A program made the position numbers and the translations under genes. Below are positions 41,446 to 50,415 of a stretch of DNA of 64,000 bases, one piece after another (the stretch's first letter is position 1; each line of letters opens with the position of its first letter). Below the pieces are notes generated by a model. It did not search any database. It had not been told where the DNA came from and was given only the letters and a program-made list of their open reading frames with translations. Source of the DNA: CAWAND01 sp963727915. GTDB taxonomy: Bacteria; Chloroflexota; Anaerolineae; Anaerolineales; E44-bin32. The stretch covers positions 1-64,000 of the forward strand of contig CAVSID010000003.1 of assembly GCA_963727915.1 (NCBI GenBank). Direction: 5' to 3'.

Positions 41446-42435
41446 CTAGTCTTCATCGGGCACCCGGGGCGTATCCAAGAAGAACATGGATTCGTCGCCA
41501 TGGTAGTGGATCTTGGTGCCGGCGATCTGGTCCGAGACCAGCCCCAACAGCCACGTCATCAAGGCGGACGAGAAGAGGAAGATCGCCGAATTGGGGAGCA
41601 CGAGCCGGCCGGCGGCCAACAAGCCCGCCGCCCAGGCGAGCACGCCCAACACCGCCAGCACCACCCCGGTCGGCAAGAAGATGCGCAGCGGATCATAGAG
41701 CATGATCATGCGCAAAATGACGCGCACGAAGCGCGCCCCGTCCTGAAACGGCTGAATCTTGCTTCGCCCGGACTGCCGTGGCTGCACATCGATGGGGACG
41801 AAGGCGACGTTGTATCCGGCCTTCAAGAAGGCGAGCGTGGTGGTCGTCGGGGCTGAAAAGCCCTCTGGAAAGAGCGGCAGAAAATGCAGCACCGCCTCGC
41901 GCCGCATGGCGCGCAGACCGGAAGTGAGATCCTCGATGCGTCTCGAAACGAGCCAGCTCGAGAAGGCGTTGTAGAAGCGGTTGGCCCACGACCGGGCCGC
42001 CGGGCCACGATAACCCAACGTGCGGGCCCCGATCACCAGGTCGTAGGGAGGCATCAGCGCCAGAAGGTCAGCCAGATGCTCGGGCCGGTGCTGCCCATCG
42101 GCGTCCATGGTCGCCACGATCTCCCCACATGCGGCGCGGATCCCCGTGCGGAGCGAGGCCCCGTTGCCCCGGTTCACAAGATGGCGCACAACGCGCAGCT
42201 GTGGGTGCCGTTGCGCCGACCCCTTCAGGGCCTCCAGCGTGCCATCGCTTGAGCCGTCGTCGACGGCGATCACCTCGAAGCTCTCGCCCCTCGCCTCGAG
42301 GAAAGCCGCCAGATCGTCGACCAGCCCGCCGATGTACTCGGCCTCCTCGAACACAGGCAGGACGACGGAGAGCTTGATGGGAACCTCGCCGGCCGGATCC
42401 GATGATCGGCTGGTCATAGGACTCGTGTCTGCCAT
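41446..42435 (-). CDS. Dpm/GtrB-type polyprenyl-phosphate glycosyltransferase (GT2)
   Basis: Intact protein of 329 residues. The GT-A domain has IKLSVVLPVFEEAEYIGGLV, VIAVDDGSSDGTLEALKG and the metal-binding IVATMDADGQHRPEHLADLL, with LVIGARTLGYRG and DLTSGLRAMRREAVLHFLPL as further family blocks and PIDVQPRQSGRSKIQPFQDG, which matches the lipid-phosphate-proximal R-x-x-G-x-S-K motif. Two C-terminal helices lie at LPTGVVLAVLGVLAWAAGL and NSAIFLFSSALMTWLLGLVS. The predicted reaction is transfer of a hexose from a nucleotide sugar to polyprenyl phosphate at the inner membrane face. ATG 42435 overlaps the end of the upstream GT-C gene by 22 bases, a strong hint that this donor synthase serves that transferase. 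Confidence 0.85.
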   Translation of the reverse strand: MADTSPMTSRSSDPAGEVPIKLSVVLPVFEEAEYIGGLVDDLAAFLEARGESFEVIAVDDGSSDGTLEALKGSAQRHPQLRVVRHLVNRGNGASLRTGIRAACGEIVATMDADGQHRPEHLADLLALMPPYDLVIGARTLGYRGPAARSWANRFYNAFSSWLVSRRIEDLTSGLRAMRREAVLHFLPLFPEGFSAPTTTTLAFLKAGYNVAFVPIDVQPRQSGRSKIQPFQDGARFVRVILRMIMLYDPLRIFLPTGVVLAVLGVLAWAAGLLAAGRLVLPNSAIFLFSSALMTWLLGLVSDQIAGTKIHYHGDESMFFLDTPRVPDED

Positions 42436-44069
42436 GAACGTCCTTCCTGCAGCTGCCCGACCCCTATCACACCCAGAGGGAGGCTAGGCTTTCCCGGCAC
42501 CGCGTAGAAGCGCGCGTTGGGCGTCCTCTTGATCTGATCCAACCCCGCAAACTCGATCAGGTGGGTGTCATCGGCTTCGGGCTTGTCGAAGACCACGAAC
42601 ACCGAGCCCTCCTCCAACACCGTCTTGGTGAACTCGAGCTGCTGTTGGTAGTCTTCCCTCGGTTGTTCTTGATACTGATCATATGAAATCGGCCGCACGT
42701 AGGCCGGCTTCCCCGTCAGAATATAGATCATCTCCGGGTTATTGGATACAACCGGCCCGCGCACCTCGTAGTCATCGATAGCCGACACGGTGGGCGCCCA
42801 GGTCACACGGCGGGCCGTGTAACCGAGGTGCGGGAGCGGGTCCGACACGAGCCTTGAGGCGTCCCCTACGTTGTAGCCCAGCAAAATCACCAGGTAGATG
42901 CCAACCGCCGCGGCGACGATGCGGCGCCACCCGGTGGTTGCCAGCAAGTCGTATGCGGCGCAGACCATCAACACGACCGCCGCAACGTAGGCCGGGGCCA
43001 GGTATCGCGCCGGCGCCGTGGCGGTGGTGCTTGCGTCCAACAGCAACGAGTTGGCGGCCAGTACGGCGGCATACGCGCCCAGGTAGAGGATCAAGGTCCA
43101 GGGCAGCGATCCCGCCCTGCCGGATCGGGTGATCTCGAGGTACCTGCCTTCCTTGCGCCAAGCTACCCATCTTCGGGCGCCGATCCCGACAAACAGCCCG
43201 AGGATCCCGGCCGCCACGACGATGGCCAACATGGCCCTGACCACCGTCGGCAGCGGGACAGCATGCGGCACGAACCACGAACTGATATCGGCCATGAAGA
43301 GTCGCACCAAGTCTGGATCGATGGCATGGTAGGCGACCTGGCGGTCGACCCGAGTTCCCGCCAGCGCGGCATTGCGCTGGGTCCAGAGGACAAAGGGCAC
43401 CAGGCTGACGGCGCCAAACAGCGCGACGTCCCGGATACGCTTCCAAAGCTGTGTGCCGCCCAAGACAAGCACCGCCAGGCCGCCGGCGGCGACCATCGAC
43501 AGGCCCGCATAGCGGGTTAAGATGCCGGCTGCTGCCGCAGCGCCTCCCAGGGTGAGGACCAGCGGGGAGCGGCCCTCCAGGTAGAGAGTAAGGCAGACGA
43601 AGAAGGCCAGACTGGTGCTGATGTAGAGCGGCTCCGACATGACCCAGGCATACAGATTGACCTGCGTGCTCGAGCTCAGGATCAGCGCCTGGCCGAGCGC
43701 CCCTGCCAGCCAGGAACCCGTATAGCGATGGATCAGCCAAGCGGCCAAAATCAGATTGACCCCCATCAGGGCCGCGTTCAAAATCCGGGATGCGTCATAC
43801 AGGTCATGAATGAGGAAGCCGATCATCGCCAGGAGGGCCGAGAAACCTGGCGGAAACCCGGTGATCGGCTTGAGTTCATAGCCGCCCGAGAACCGGTAGA
43901 AGCCGTGGCCGGCCATCATATTCTGGGCGCCCATCAGATAGGAGGACGAGTCGCCGGACGCCCCGGGTCCGTATCGGGTCTGGATCAAGATGACGACCAC
44001 GCCAAGCACGGCCAGCAGGATGGCCGGCCAGGCATGGGAAACATATTGGCGCATGTCGTCGACCGTCAC
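42414..44069 (-). CDS. GT-C (GT39-like) membrane glycosyltransferase
   Basis: Intact protein of 551 residues, the best reference for the subfamily broken elsewhere in the window. First helix AWPAILLAVLGVVVILIQTR, then the donor-binding loop YGPGASGDSSSYLMGAQNMM followed by AGHGFYR, FPPGFSALLAMIGF, YAWVMSEPLYISTSLAFFVC (conserved W-x-M-S-E-x-L/P), GILTRYAGLSMVAAGGLAVL and later helices, with a C-terminal soluble domain starting VVSNNPEMIYILTGKPAYVR and ending with EEGSVFVVFDKPEADD. The gene at 25060-26618 shares each of these blocks. GTG 44069 or ATG 44054 (MRQYVS) can be the start. It overlaps the downstream Dpm-type gene by 22 bp and follows another GT-C gene with an 18-bp gap. Confidence 0.75.
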   Translation of the reverse strand: MTVDDMRQYVSHAWPAILLAVLGVVVILIQTRYGPGASGDSSSYLMGAQNMMAGHGFYRFSGGYELKPITGFPPGFSALLAMIGFLIHDLYDASRILNAALMGVNLILAAWLIHRYTGSWLAGALGQALILSSSTQVNLYAWVMSEPLYISTSLAFFVCLTLYLEGRSPLVLTLGGAAAAAGILTRYAGLSMVAAGGLAVLVLGGTQLWKRIRDVALFGAVSLVPFVLWTQRNAALAGTRVDRQVAYHAIDPDLVRLFMADISSWFVPHAVPLPTVVRAMLAIVVAAGILGLFVGIGARRWVAWRKEGRYLEITRSGRAGSLPWTLILYLGAYAAVLAANSLLLDASTTATAPARYLAPAYVAAVVLMVCAAYDLLATTGWRRIVAAAVGIYLVILLGYNVGDASRLVSDPLPHLGYTARRVTWAPTVSAIDDYEVRGPVVSNNPEMIYILTGKPAYVRPISYDQYQEQPREDYQQQLEFTKTVLEEGSVFVVFDKPEADDTHLIEFAGLDQIKRTPNARFYAVPGKPSLPLGVIGVGQLQEGRSWQTRVL

Positions 44070-44087
44070 GGTTGTGCTCTCACGTCG

Positions 44088-46005
44088 CTAGCCCTGCCCG
44101 CCTTGACCCAGGTAGAGTCCAAATGCGCCGTAGCGGTACACCAGACGCAGAGAATTCAGAGTCTCGGGAAACGCGTCGTCCGCCTCGCGTATCACGGCAC
44201 ATGGCACGAAATCCGGATTCCGAAGCACTGCCGAGGGGGTTCCGGCCACGATCCATTCTATATCCAGCCCGGCTCTCGGCGCGCCGAGAAGCGACCAAAG
44301 CGGATACTCCGCCTGGGCGCCGGATAGCATCAACCCCACCCGGCTGCAGCCTGCGGCGGTGATCTGGCCCGCCATTTCAAGGTACGGCTTCTCGAGATAG
44401 GGGCCGTTGGCGAAGATCAGATCGGTCCGGTCGGCGGTGAGCACGCTCTTCAATCGACCGTCGGCATCCCTGGCGATCAAGGGACGTGTGTCGACCCCCA
44501 CGAGCCACGGGAGGCACGCCAGAGCCAGGGCTGCCGCCAGGGCGAAGCCGCCTTTGCGACCCAAAACCCGCTCGGCTAGGGTACCGACGATTGGCGCTGC
44601 CAGGGCAAAGAAAGGCAGCAGATAGCGACTGCCAAACACCTGCCACTTGTACAGGAGACTGAACGCCAGAAAGGTTGTGGCCACAGCCGCCGAGTAACTT
44701 GCCAAACCCTGCGGGGACCTGCGTCGCCACAGGATGAGGCAGGCGCCTGCGGCAAGCACCAGCAACATCTGCAGCGGATTCTGGGCCAGGTCTTCACTGG
44801 TGGTCGGCGTGCTCACCTTGTAGCGCCCGGCGGCCGTCGTTCGCTGGTCGCTTGGATCGAGCCCCATCCAGTCGTGGACTGTGATCACCGACAGCGCAAT
44901 GGCTTTGTTGACGTAGGGAGACGGTGTGGCCAATTGGTAGGTGGCGTTGCGGAGCACATTCGAAACAAACGCCCTGCCCCCCAACCAGGGGTTGGCGTGC
45001 TCGCTGATGCGGTTGGCGGGGGCCACGGGATTGCCATACAAGCGGTAGTTACCCGAGAAGTACCCCCAATTGATGGCCATGACGATCAGGCCGCCGGCAG
45101 CCGCGATGCCAAGCGGGCGTACGATCGGGCGTCGGCGAAGGAGCAGAAACAGGGCCCACACCGCCAGAGGCAACAGGTAAGCGTATGCGGTGGGTTTGGT
45201 GACGATGGCCAGCCCAGCCCCGGCGGCCATGAACAAGAAAGTTGACGGCTGACCCGGGTTCTTGCCTGCTGACCGCCAGCAATTCGGCCGTCACGCCGAT
45301 CAGCCACACCCCGAGGACAATGTCGGTCATCGTGCTGCTGGCCTGGACGATCGCCATCGGCATGGCCGCCAGGAACAACGCTGCCAGGAGCTGGCCTCGG
45401 CGACGCGCGCCCAGCTGACCGGCCAGCTGGCTGACGCCCAACACAGCGATCCAGGTTGCCGTCCAATCGACAAAGTTGATCCAGGCGTCGCCGCCGGCCA
45501 ACACGTAGGGCTGGAGGTAGAGCATTTCGGCGCCAGGAGGCATGCTGTTCTGAATCTCGATGCCGCTGGCATAGGGGCGCACCGACGCCATTTGCGCCCA
45601 GTGCGCCACGCGTGCCAGGTGATAGTTCAGCGTGTCCCAGGTTTGAGGCGGCGACCAGCGGGCAACCAAGGCCGTGCCGAGCATGATGACGCCGATCGAA
45701 GCCGCAACCAACCAATCGAAGCCGGTCCAACCATCCGGCAGTTTGAGCCCCAGCCCCGCCCATCTCGATCGCCGCCAGGCGCCGGAGGCGGTCAGAGAAG
45801 CCAGGATGACGAGCGCCCACCCCACACTCAACCCCGATCGATTGGCGAGTGAAAACCAGCTGAGAAGCTGCGTGATCCAGATGGCGATGGCGCCCCACAA
45901 CAGGCAGGCGCGCAGCGCATCCCGCCGCCAATCACCCGCTGGCCGAAGTAGGCGCAGGCTGACGAAGAGGCTGATCAGAGCCAGGATGGGAAGCAGTGCC
46001 AGCAT
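44088..46005 (-). CDS. GT-C (GT39-like) membrane glycosyltransferase, one frameshift
   Basis: Membrane glycosyltransferase of about 638 residues in two frames joined near 45235. The N-terminal part has LLPILALISLFVSLRLLRPA, ITQLLSWFSLANRSGLSVGW and the first-loop motif SPPQTWDTLNYHLARVAHWA then QMASVRPYASG, followed by IQNSMPPGAEMLYLQPYVLA and QASSTMTDIVLGVWLIGVTA. The C-terminal part has GAGLAIVTKPTAYAYLLPLA, VMAINWGYFSGNYRLYGNPV, FLAFSLLYKWQVFGSRYLLP and a soluble tail with DLIFANGPYLEKPYLEMAGQ. The gene at 4449-6385 is its broken counterpart. ATG 46005. The SDR gene ends 47 bp upstream. Confidence 0.7.
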
Positions 46006-46052
46006 GGTGGCCCTATCTCAAAAGCGGAGCAAGTGGTTGTCGAGCAGAAAGT

Positions 46053-46802
46053 CTACTCGGTGCTCAGCCGGGCTGTGGCACCGCCATCTACGACCAGCGC
46101 CTGACCCGTGATGAACGAAGATTGCACCGGATCCGCCAGGAACAGGATGGCCCGGCCGATCTCCTCCGGCTGTCCCACCCGCCCCAGCGCCGTGCGGCGA
46201 GCCAGCGCTGCCAGTCGCTGATCGACTGAGCCGTCCCCCGCTTGGCCTCGCCGGAGGCCGTCGCGCAACATAGGCGTGTCTACGGCGCCGGGAAGCACAG
46301 CGTTGACGCGAATGCCATCGCTCGAAAATTCGAGTGCCATGGCCCGCGTCAGCGCCAGGATTCCGCCCTTGCTGGCGGCGTACGAAGCGATGTCCTCGGA
46401 CGTGGCCAGGGCGTGCACCGAGCTGATATTGATCACGGCGCCCTTCGCCGGCTTGAGCAGCGGATAGGCAGCTTTGGCCGTCAGGAAGATTGAGCGCAGA
46501 TTGGCGTTGAGCACCGAATCCCACTCTTCGACTCGAGTCTCGACCAGCGGCTTGCAGATCTGGATGGCGGCATTGTTTACCAAGGCCTCGAGCCGCTTCC
46601 CCTCAGCCTCGAGCCGGGCGAAGAGTTCTGCGACGGCCTCCGGCTGCGAGACATCCAACTGCTCAAAGCGGGCTGATGGCCCGATGGCATCAGAAGGGTT
46701 GCGGTCGACGGCGATGACGTCCCAGCCGGCCTCGACGAACACCTTGACCGTCGCCCGGCCGATCCCCCCGGCGGCCCCCGTTATCAGTGCTGTGGACTTC
46801 AT
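46053..46802 (-). CDS. Short-chain dehydrogenase/reductase (SDR)
   Basis: Classical SDR of about 249 residues that uses NAD(P)H to oxidise or reduce a hydroxyl or keto group. STALITGAAGGIGRATVKVF is the T-G-x3-G-x-G cofactor motif, VNNAAIQICKPLV the N-N-A-A segment, NISSVHALATSEDIASYAAS holds the catalytic Ser and Tyr, and K-G-G follows. It ends SSFITGQALVVDGGATA, the usual last beta strand. ATG 46802 (MKSTALITG) is preferred over 46832 because AGGCAG precedes it and the motif begins right after. It lies 46 bp downstream of the 2-hydroxyacid dehydrogenase on the same strand, so the pair may act in one sugar-modifying step; the substrate is not apparent. A second SDR of the same type is at 56536-57366. 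Confidence 0.85.
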   Translation of the reverse strand: MKSTALITGAAGGIGRATVKVFVEAGWDVIAVDRNPSDAIGPSARFEQLDVSQPEAVAELFARLEAEGKRLEALVNNAAIQICKPLVETRVEEWDSVLNANLRSIFLTAKAAYPLLKPAKGAVINISSVHALATSEDIASYAASKGGILALTRAMALEFSSDGIRVNAVLPGAVDTPMLRDGLRRGQAGDGSVDQRLAALARRTALGRVGQPEEIGRAILFLADPVQSSFITGQALVVDGGATARLSTE

Positions 46803-46848
46803 CGGTCTGCCTCGCTTCTCGCGCCAGCGCACTCCGGCACACGTCGGA

Positions 46849-47826
46849 TCAAAAGGATGGGAAATCGCTCCACATAACAGGCGGGAGCCCCAGGACCTCG
46901 AAGAGATTGTCGATGGTGTTGCGGTGAACCCGGGACCAGGCTTCGGGGCTGCTGTTGGCGTTGTGCGGCGCCAGCAGGACGTTGTCCATCCGCCTCAACA
47001 GACTATCCTGCGGAAGCGGCTCCTCCTCAAAGACATCCAGTCCAGCGCCGGCCAGCGCGCCTGCCTGCAGCGCGTTCACCAGAGCCTGCTCCTGAACCAC
47101 CGGCCCGCGAGCGGTGTTGATCAAGACGGCTTCCGAGCGCATCAGAGCGATTGTCTGCGCATCCATCAAGTGGCGCGAAGTCGGATTGAGATCGCAGTTC
47201 AGGCTGACGAAGTCACTCTGGCGGAGCAGGTCCTCGAGCGGAACCATCGCCACTCCGAGCTCGCGCACGACGTCCGGCGCGATCTCACGGATGTCGTTGC
47301 CCAGCAATCGCATGCCGAACGCGCCGGCCCGGCGTAGGACGGCCCGGCCGATCCGGCCAACGCCGATCACGCCCAGGGTCGACTCCTTCAGGGCCCGGCC
47401 GGGCCGCTTCGCCCAGCCGCCCGACTTGAGCTCGTCGTCCATCCAGGGTACCCCACGGGCGAAGCTCAGTACGTAGGCCATCACGCTGTCGGCGACGGCA
47501 TCGGTGAAGGCGTCGGGCGTGTTCCGCACCTGGACGCCAAACTGTTGGGCGGCCTGCTTATCGATCGAGTCGATCCCTGTTCCCCACTTCGAGATCACCT
47601 TGAGTCGCGGATGGAAGGCCTCCAGAACGGCTGCTGTGAACCGATCATCGCCGCTGATCACGCCGTCCACTTCTCCGGCATAGGGGAGCAGTTCCGCCTC
47701 GGACAGCCTCTCTCGGACAGCGGCTGGGATGGCCTCCACGCCAGCGGCGTCGAACACTGGCGCCAGCTGCGCAAGAATGGGGAGCATGTAGGGAGCCGAG
47801 ACGAGAACGGACAGATGTTGCGGCAT
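46849..47826 (-). CDS. D-isomer-specific 2-hydroxyacid dehydrogenase (phosphoglycerate-dehydrogenase-like)
   Basis: NAD-dependent dehydrogenase of 325 residues. An N-terminal substrate domain with VISGDDRFTAAVLEAFHPRL and VISKWGTGIDSIDKQAAQQF leads into the nucleotide domain: LGVIGVGRIGRAVLRRAGAF carries the G-x-G-x2-G fingerprint around residue 152, LINTARGPVVQEQALVNALQ the catalytic Arg, DVFEEEPLPQDSLLRRMDNV the catalytic Glu, and LLAPHNANSSPEAWSRVHRN the catalytic His. All four key residues are present, so it should be active. SerA itself usually carries a C-terminal ACT domain, absent here, and this copy sits in a sugar cluster, so a glycan precursor rather than serine synthesis is likely; the substrate is not certain. 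ATG 47826. Confidence 0.8.
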   Translation of the reverse strand: MPQHLSVLVSAPYMLPILAQLAPVFDAAGVEAIPAAVRERLSEAELLPYAGEVDGVISGDDRFTAAVLEAFHPRLKVISKWGTGIDSIDKQAAQQFGVQVRNTPDAFTDAVADSVMAYVLSFARGVPWMDDELKSGGWAKRPGRALKESTLGVIGVGRIGRAVLRRAGAFGMRLLGNDIREIAPDVVRELGVAMVPLEDLLRQSDFVSLNCDLNPTSRHLMDAQTIALMRSEAVLINTARGPVVQEQALVNALQAGALAGAGLDVFEEEPLPQDSLLRRMDNVLLAPHNANSSPEAWSRVHRNTIDNLFEVLGLPPVMWSDFPSF

Positions 47827-48022
47827 GGGTTTGCCTATCGCTCCAAGCTGCTGCTGGCGTTTGGAGAACCAATGGCCGGTTCATCAGGCAGGGATATCGC
47901 GAACATGGGGACCAAACACCGTCGACGGAGGGCGCGTTCGGGCTGCCCCGGGGCCAGCAGGACGGGGTTCGGATTTGCGGCCGCCCAGTGGGCCCGCCCG
48001 GGGCAGATACGGGTGCCATATC

Positions 48023-49414
48023 TCATTTCTGCACCTCCATCAGATACATGCTCCTTCCCGAGTCCTCCAAGACAAGCTTACGGAGGGTTCGAAAGTGAGG
48101 CGCAAAGGCGGCTTCGAAACCCGCTTCATGGTAACCGTCAAAGATGTCCTGGCGGCTGCTCAGCAGCTGCTGCACCTGGGAGTCAGACTTGGGCACAAAC
48201 TCAATGATCAGCCGACGGCCAAGTCGACGTAGGAAGGCCGCCACCCGATCAAGGGGAAGATTGTTGCCGATAGCCAGATGATGAACAAGCGCCAGCGCCA
48301 TCAGCACGTCGGCCGGTCCCCTGTCAACGAGAGACTGGCGCTCCGCGTGGCCCCAACCCAATGCCGGGGTCGGATTTGTGAAATCCATCACAAGTGGGAG
48401 CAGGTGCTCATCGCCCTCTTCAACCGCCAGCAGGTAGTTGCGCTCGACGGCGGCTGGGTCGATATCGAAAGCCAGTGTGGGGATGCCCATTCCGCTGGCC
48501 AAGCGGCTGAATTCGCCCGTGTTGGCGCCCAAATCCCAGACCGAGGCCGGCCCGGTCTCCTCGAGCATCGACCGCACGGCCTGGTGCTTGGCCTGCATAG
48601 CCGATTCCGAGTAGCTGTGAAATGTGTAGTAGTCCCCCCAGGCCGTCCCTTCCGGCCGCCAGGCAAGCTTGGCGACGATCCCGCGCAGACTGTCCACCAG
48701 GCCGATCAGCGCGTTGACGCCCATCTGCCGCTGGGCGGAGGCCTGCCTCACGTCCCGGCCAGCAAACCGGGATTGGGCTCGGGCATGCAGGTGCAGGTGG
48801 ATCAGCGTGCCGGGGCTGAGATAAGTTCTTGCCGGAAGCAGCCGGCTGGCCAGATCCAAGGGTATCCCGTCGATATGGACCCGCAGCAGGCTGAGCAGCC
48901 GGACGTCAACTCTGGCCGCAAGCAGCAGCGGCGCCAGGAAGTGTTGACAGAATTGGCGATAAGCTGCCCACGGCCGTCCTTCGGGGAGCCGCTCGAAAGA
49001 CAGGCTGTCGATGAGCATCGGCCGACCACCGACGAACTGCACGTTGAAAGCGCTGGCGTCTTTGAGGCCCATGTGATGCTTCAGGGCAATTCCTTGGACC
49101 TTGAGCGTCAGCAGCGCCGCAGCTTTGAGTTGGCTGAAACACCATTCGTAGGGATAGGAAATGAATTCGAGTTGTTGGGGGCGGATGACCCGATAGGCCG
49201 GGTCTGGATCATAAGCGGGCTCGTCCACCTCGTCATGCGCGATGAGCAGTCCGTCCGAGACCAGCCTTTCGTACAGTCCGGACTGCATCAACTGCTCATA
49301 GTCAGCCCGAAAGGAATGATTGATCTGGCGGAAGAGGCTCCCGCCGCGCTGGAAGAGAAACCCGCTGGGATCGCGAAAGGAGCTGGGGAGGGCTCCCGAA
49401 TCAGGCGTCGTCAT
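48023..49414 (-). CDS. Class I SAM-dependent methyltransferase with a kinase-like N-terminal half
   Basis: Protein of about 463 residues. The C-terminal half has the SAM-binding motif ASVWDLGANTGEFSRLASGM (around residue 290), TLAFDIDPAAVERNYLLAVE and VLMALALVHHLAIGNNLPLD, which match class I methyltransferases of the NoeA/nodulation-type group. The N-terminal half reads GIALKHHMGLKDASAFNVQF then VGGRPMLIDSLSFERLPEGR. The L-K-D-A-x-x-x-N and L-I-D-S pattern is reminiscent of a kinase catalytic loop and DFG, but ATP-binding residues are not evident. ATG 49414 is preferred over the TTG at 49447 and overlaps the stop of the 76-residue gene by 14 bases. Family palindrome 6 lies in the codons LVMDFTN. 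The acceptor may be a sugar or lipid-linked oligosaccharide. Confidence 0.7.
   Translation of the reverse strand: MTTPDSGALPSSFRDPSGFLFQRGGSLFRQINHSFRADYEQLMQSGLYERLVSDGLLIAHDEVDEPAYDPDPAYRVIRPQQLEFISYPYEWCFSQLKAAALLTLKVQGIALKHHMGLKDASAFNVQFVGGRPMLIDSLSFERLPEGRPWAAYRQFCQHFLAPLLLAARVDVRLLSLLRVHIDGIPLDLASRLLPARTYLSPGTLIHLHLHARAQSRFAGRDVRQASAQRQMGVNALIGLVDSLRGIVAKLAWRPEGTAWGDYYTFHSYSESAMQAKHQAVRSMLEETGPASVWDLGANTGEFSRLASGMGIPTLAFDIDPAAVERNYLLAVEEGDEHLLPLVMDFTNPTPALGWGHAERQSLVDRGPADVLMALALVHHLAIGNNLPLDRVAAFLRRLGRRLIIEFVPKSDSQVQQLLSSRQDIFDGYHEAGFEAAFAPHFRTLRKLVLEDSGRSMYLMEVQK
48374..48395. repeat. Palindrome TTGTGA-N6-TCACAA (family member 6)
   Basis: Perfect TTGTGA/TCACAA repeat with spacer AATCCA, inside the methyltransferase gene and read on the minus strand as Leu-Val-Met-Asp-Phe-Thr-Asn. 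Confidence 0.6.
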
Positions 49415-49631
49415 CCGGCGGAGTCTTCCCAAAAAGCCGTCGGACAAACGCCGTCACGCGTGACCAGTACATTCTCAGTACCACCAAACCGCCCAAGATG
49501 CTGGCGATCAGCAATTGGAGCAGGTAGCTGCCTGAGCCCGGGTCGAGGTAGGCATGGGGTGACGCCAGCCCGGAGATCCAAGCCTGGCTCAACCATCCGA
49601 CGAAGACGTTCAACCCGTACGAGAAATTCAT
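49401..49631 (-). CDS. Small membrane protein (76 aa)
   Basis: Protein of 76 residues with two hydrophobic stretches: FSYGLNVFVGWLSQAWISG near the N-terminus and SGSYLLQLLIASILGGLVVL in the middle, then a basic tail ending FVRRLFGKTPPDDDA. The core AYLDPGSGSYLLQLLI is a motif I have seen in short proteins next to polysaccharide-linked methyltransferases, and the gene indeed overlaps the methyltransferase by 14 bp. ATG 49631 has an excellent AAGGAG about 6 bases upstream. It may anchor the methyltransferase to the membrane, an inference from position. No catalytic motif is present. Confidence 0.7.
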   Translation of the reverse strand: MNFSYGLNVFVGWLSQAWISGLASPHAYLDPGSGSYLLQLLIASILGGLVVLRMYWSRVTAFVRRLFGKTPPDDDA

Positions 49632-49734
49632 GCCCCGCTCCTTGGTGGCCCAGTTCGCCTACAGATGTGTGATTCTAACGCCAAACCGGGCCCACCCGCA
49701 CCCAAATTCGGGATCCATCACCCCTCAGGCGCCT

Positions 49735-50409
49735 TCAGGAGGAATGCAGGCGAGCCCTGAGAAAACTCTCAGCCATCTGGAAATCCGTCGCCTCGTCGAT
49801 ATCCCATGCCTCTTCGGCCCCAATCTCGAACAAGACGGGTGAGGCGCCGATTCGATTTCGCCGGGCCAGCATGCCTTCGCGGGAGAACACGTACAGGCAT
49901 GAGTTCTCCTCCATGATCAGCGGGAGATGCTGGGTCTGAATGAGCTCACTCGGATCGTGGTTCAAAGGCTCCCCCTCCGGTGTCCAAAGCCGCCTTTGGA
50001 GACGAGTAACACTGAAAAGCGAGTCGTGGGCATCAAGCGAATCGAAATACAGGTCCAAACCGCGAGTGATGGTCTCCCCCGTGAGCAGCGGGTTTGTGCT
50101 GTGGGTCTGGAGGTAGTGCTCGGCCGGGACCTGCTCCATATCCCACAGAATCACGTCGTTCATCGGGACCTCTGGCGCCCGCAAAGAATCCGGCCGATCG
50201 AGCACAATCACATTCGGGAAAGCCTGCGCCACCCCGGCCTTGATGACCGGGCTGTCGGTGTCCACCACCACCGCCTCGATGGCGTCCACCTTCTGCAGCG
50301 TTTCCAGGATGTAGCCGTAGAGAGGACGGCCGGCCAAAGGGCGGAAGTTCTTCTCCGGCACACGTTCGGAATGATGGCGCATTGGCACCAGGGCGACCAA
50401 TCGTCTCAT
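49735..50409 (-). CDS. neuA: Acylneuraminate cytidylyltransferase (NeuA-like)
   Basis: Protein of 224 residues, one compact cytidylyltransferase domain that would couple CMP to a nonulosonic (sialic/legionaminic/pseudaminic-type) acid. The nucleotide-binding loop region reads LVALVPMRHHSERVPEKNFR then PLAGRPLYGYILETL, in which the usual A-R-G-G-S is replaced by M-R-H-H-S, keeping Arg and the following P-x-K-N. EAVVVDTDSPVIKAGVAQAF, THSTNPLLTGETITRGLDLY (substrate loop) and EIGAEEAWDIDEATDFQMAE (C-terminal Asp-rich metal region) follow. ATG 50409 with GGAG 9 bases upstream. It ends 103 bp before the small membrane-protein gene, and the GT2 gene upstream ends 6 bp before it. The exact sugar is undetermined. 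Confidence 0.75.
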   Translation of the reverse strand: MRRLVALVPMRHHSERVPEKNFRPLAGRPLYGYILETLQKVDAIEAVVVDTDSPVIKAGVAQAFPNVIVLDRPDSLRAPEVPMNDVILWDMEQVPAEHYLQTHSTNPLLTGETITRGLDLYFDSLDAHDSLFSVTRLQRRLWTPEGEPLNHDPSELIQTQHLPLIMEENSCLYVFSREGMLARRNRIGASPVLFEIGAEEAWDIDEATDFQMAESFLRARLHSS

Positions 50410-50415
50410 CTCATT

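Noticed and set aside
48278..49672. 464-codon open frame on the plus strand over the methyltransferase gene
   Set aside because: Shadow of the minus-strand methyltransferase and small membrane protein, which have motifs, overlap and a good ribosome binding site.
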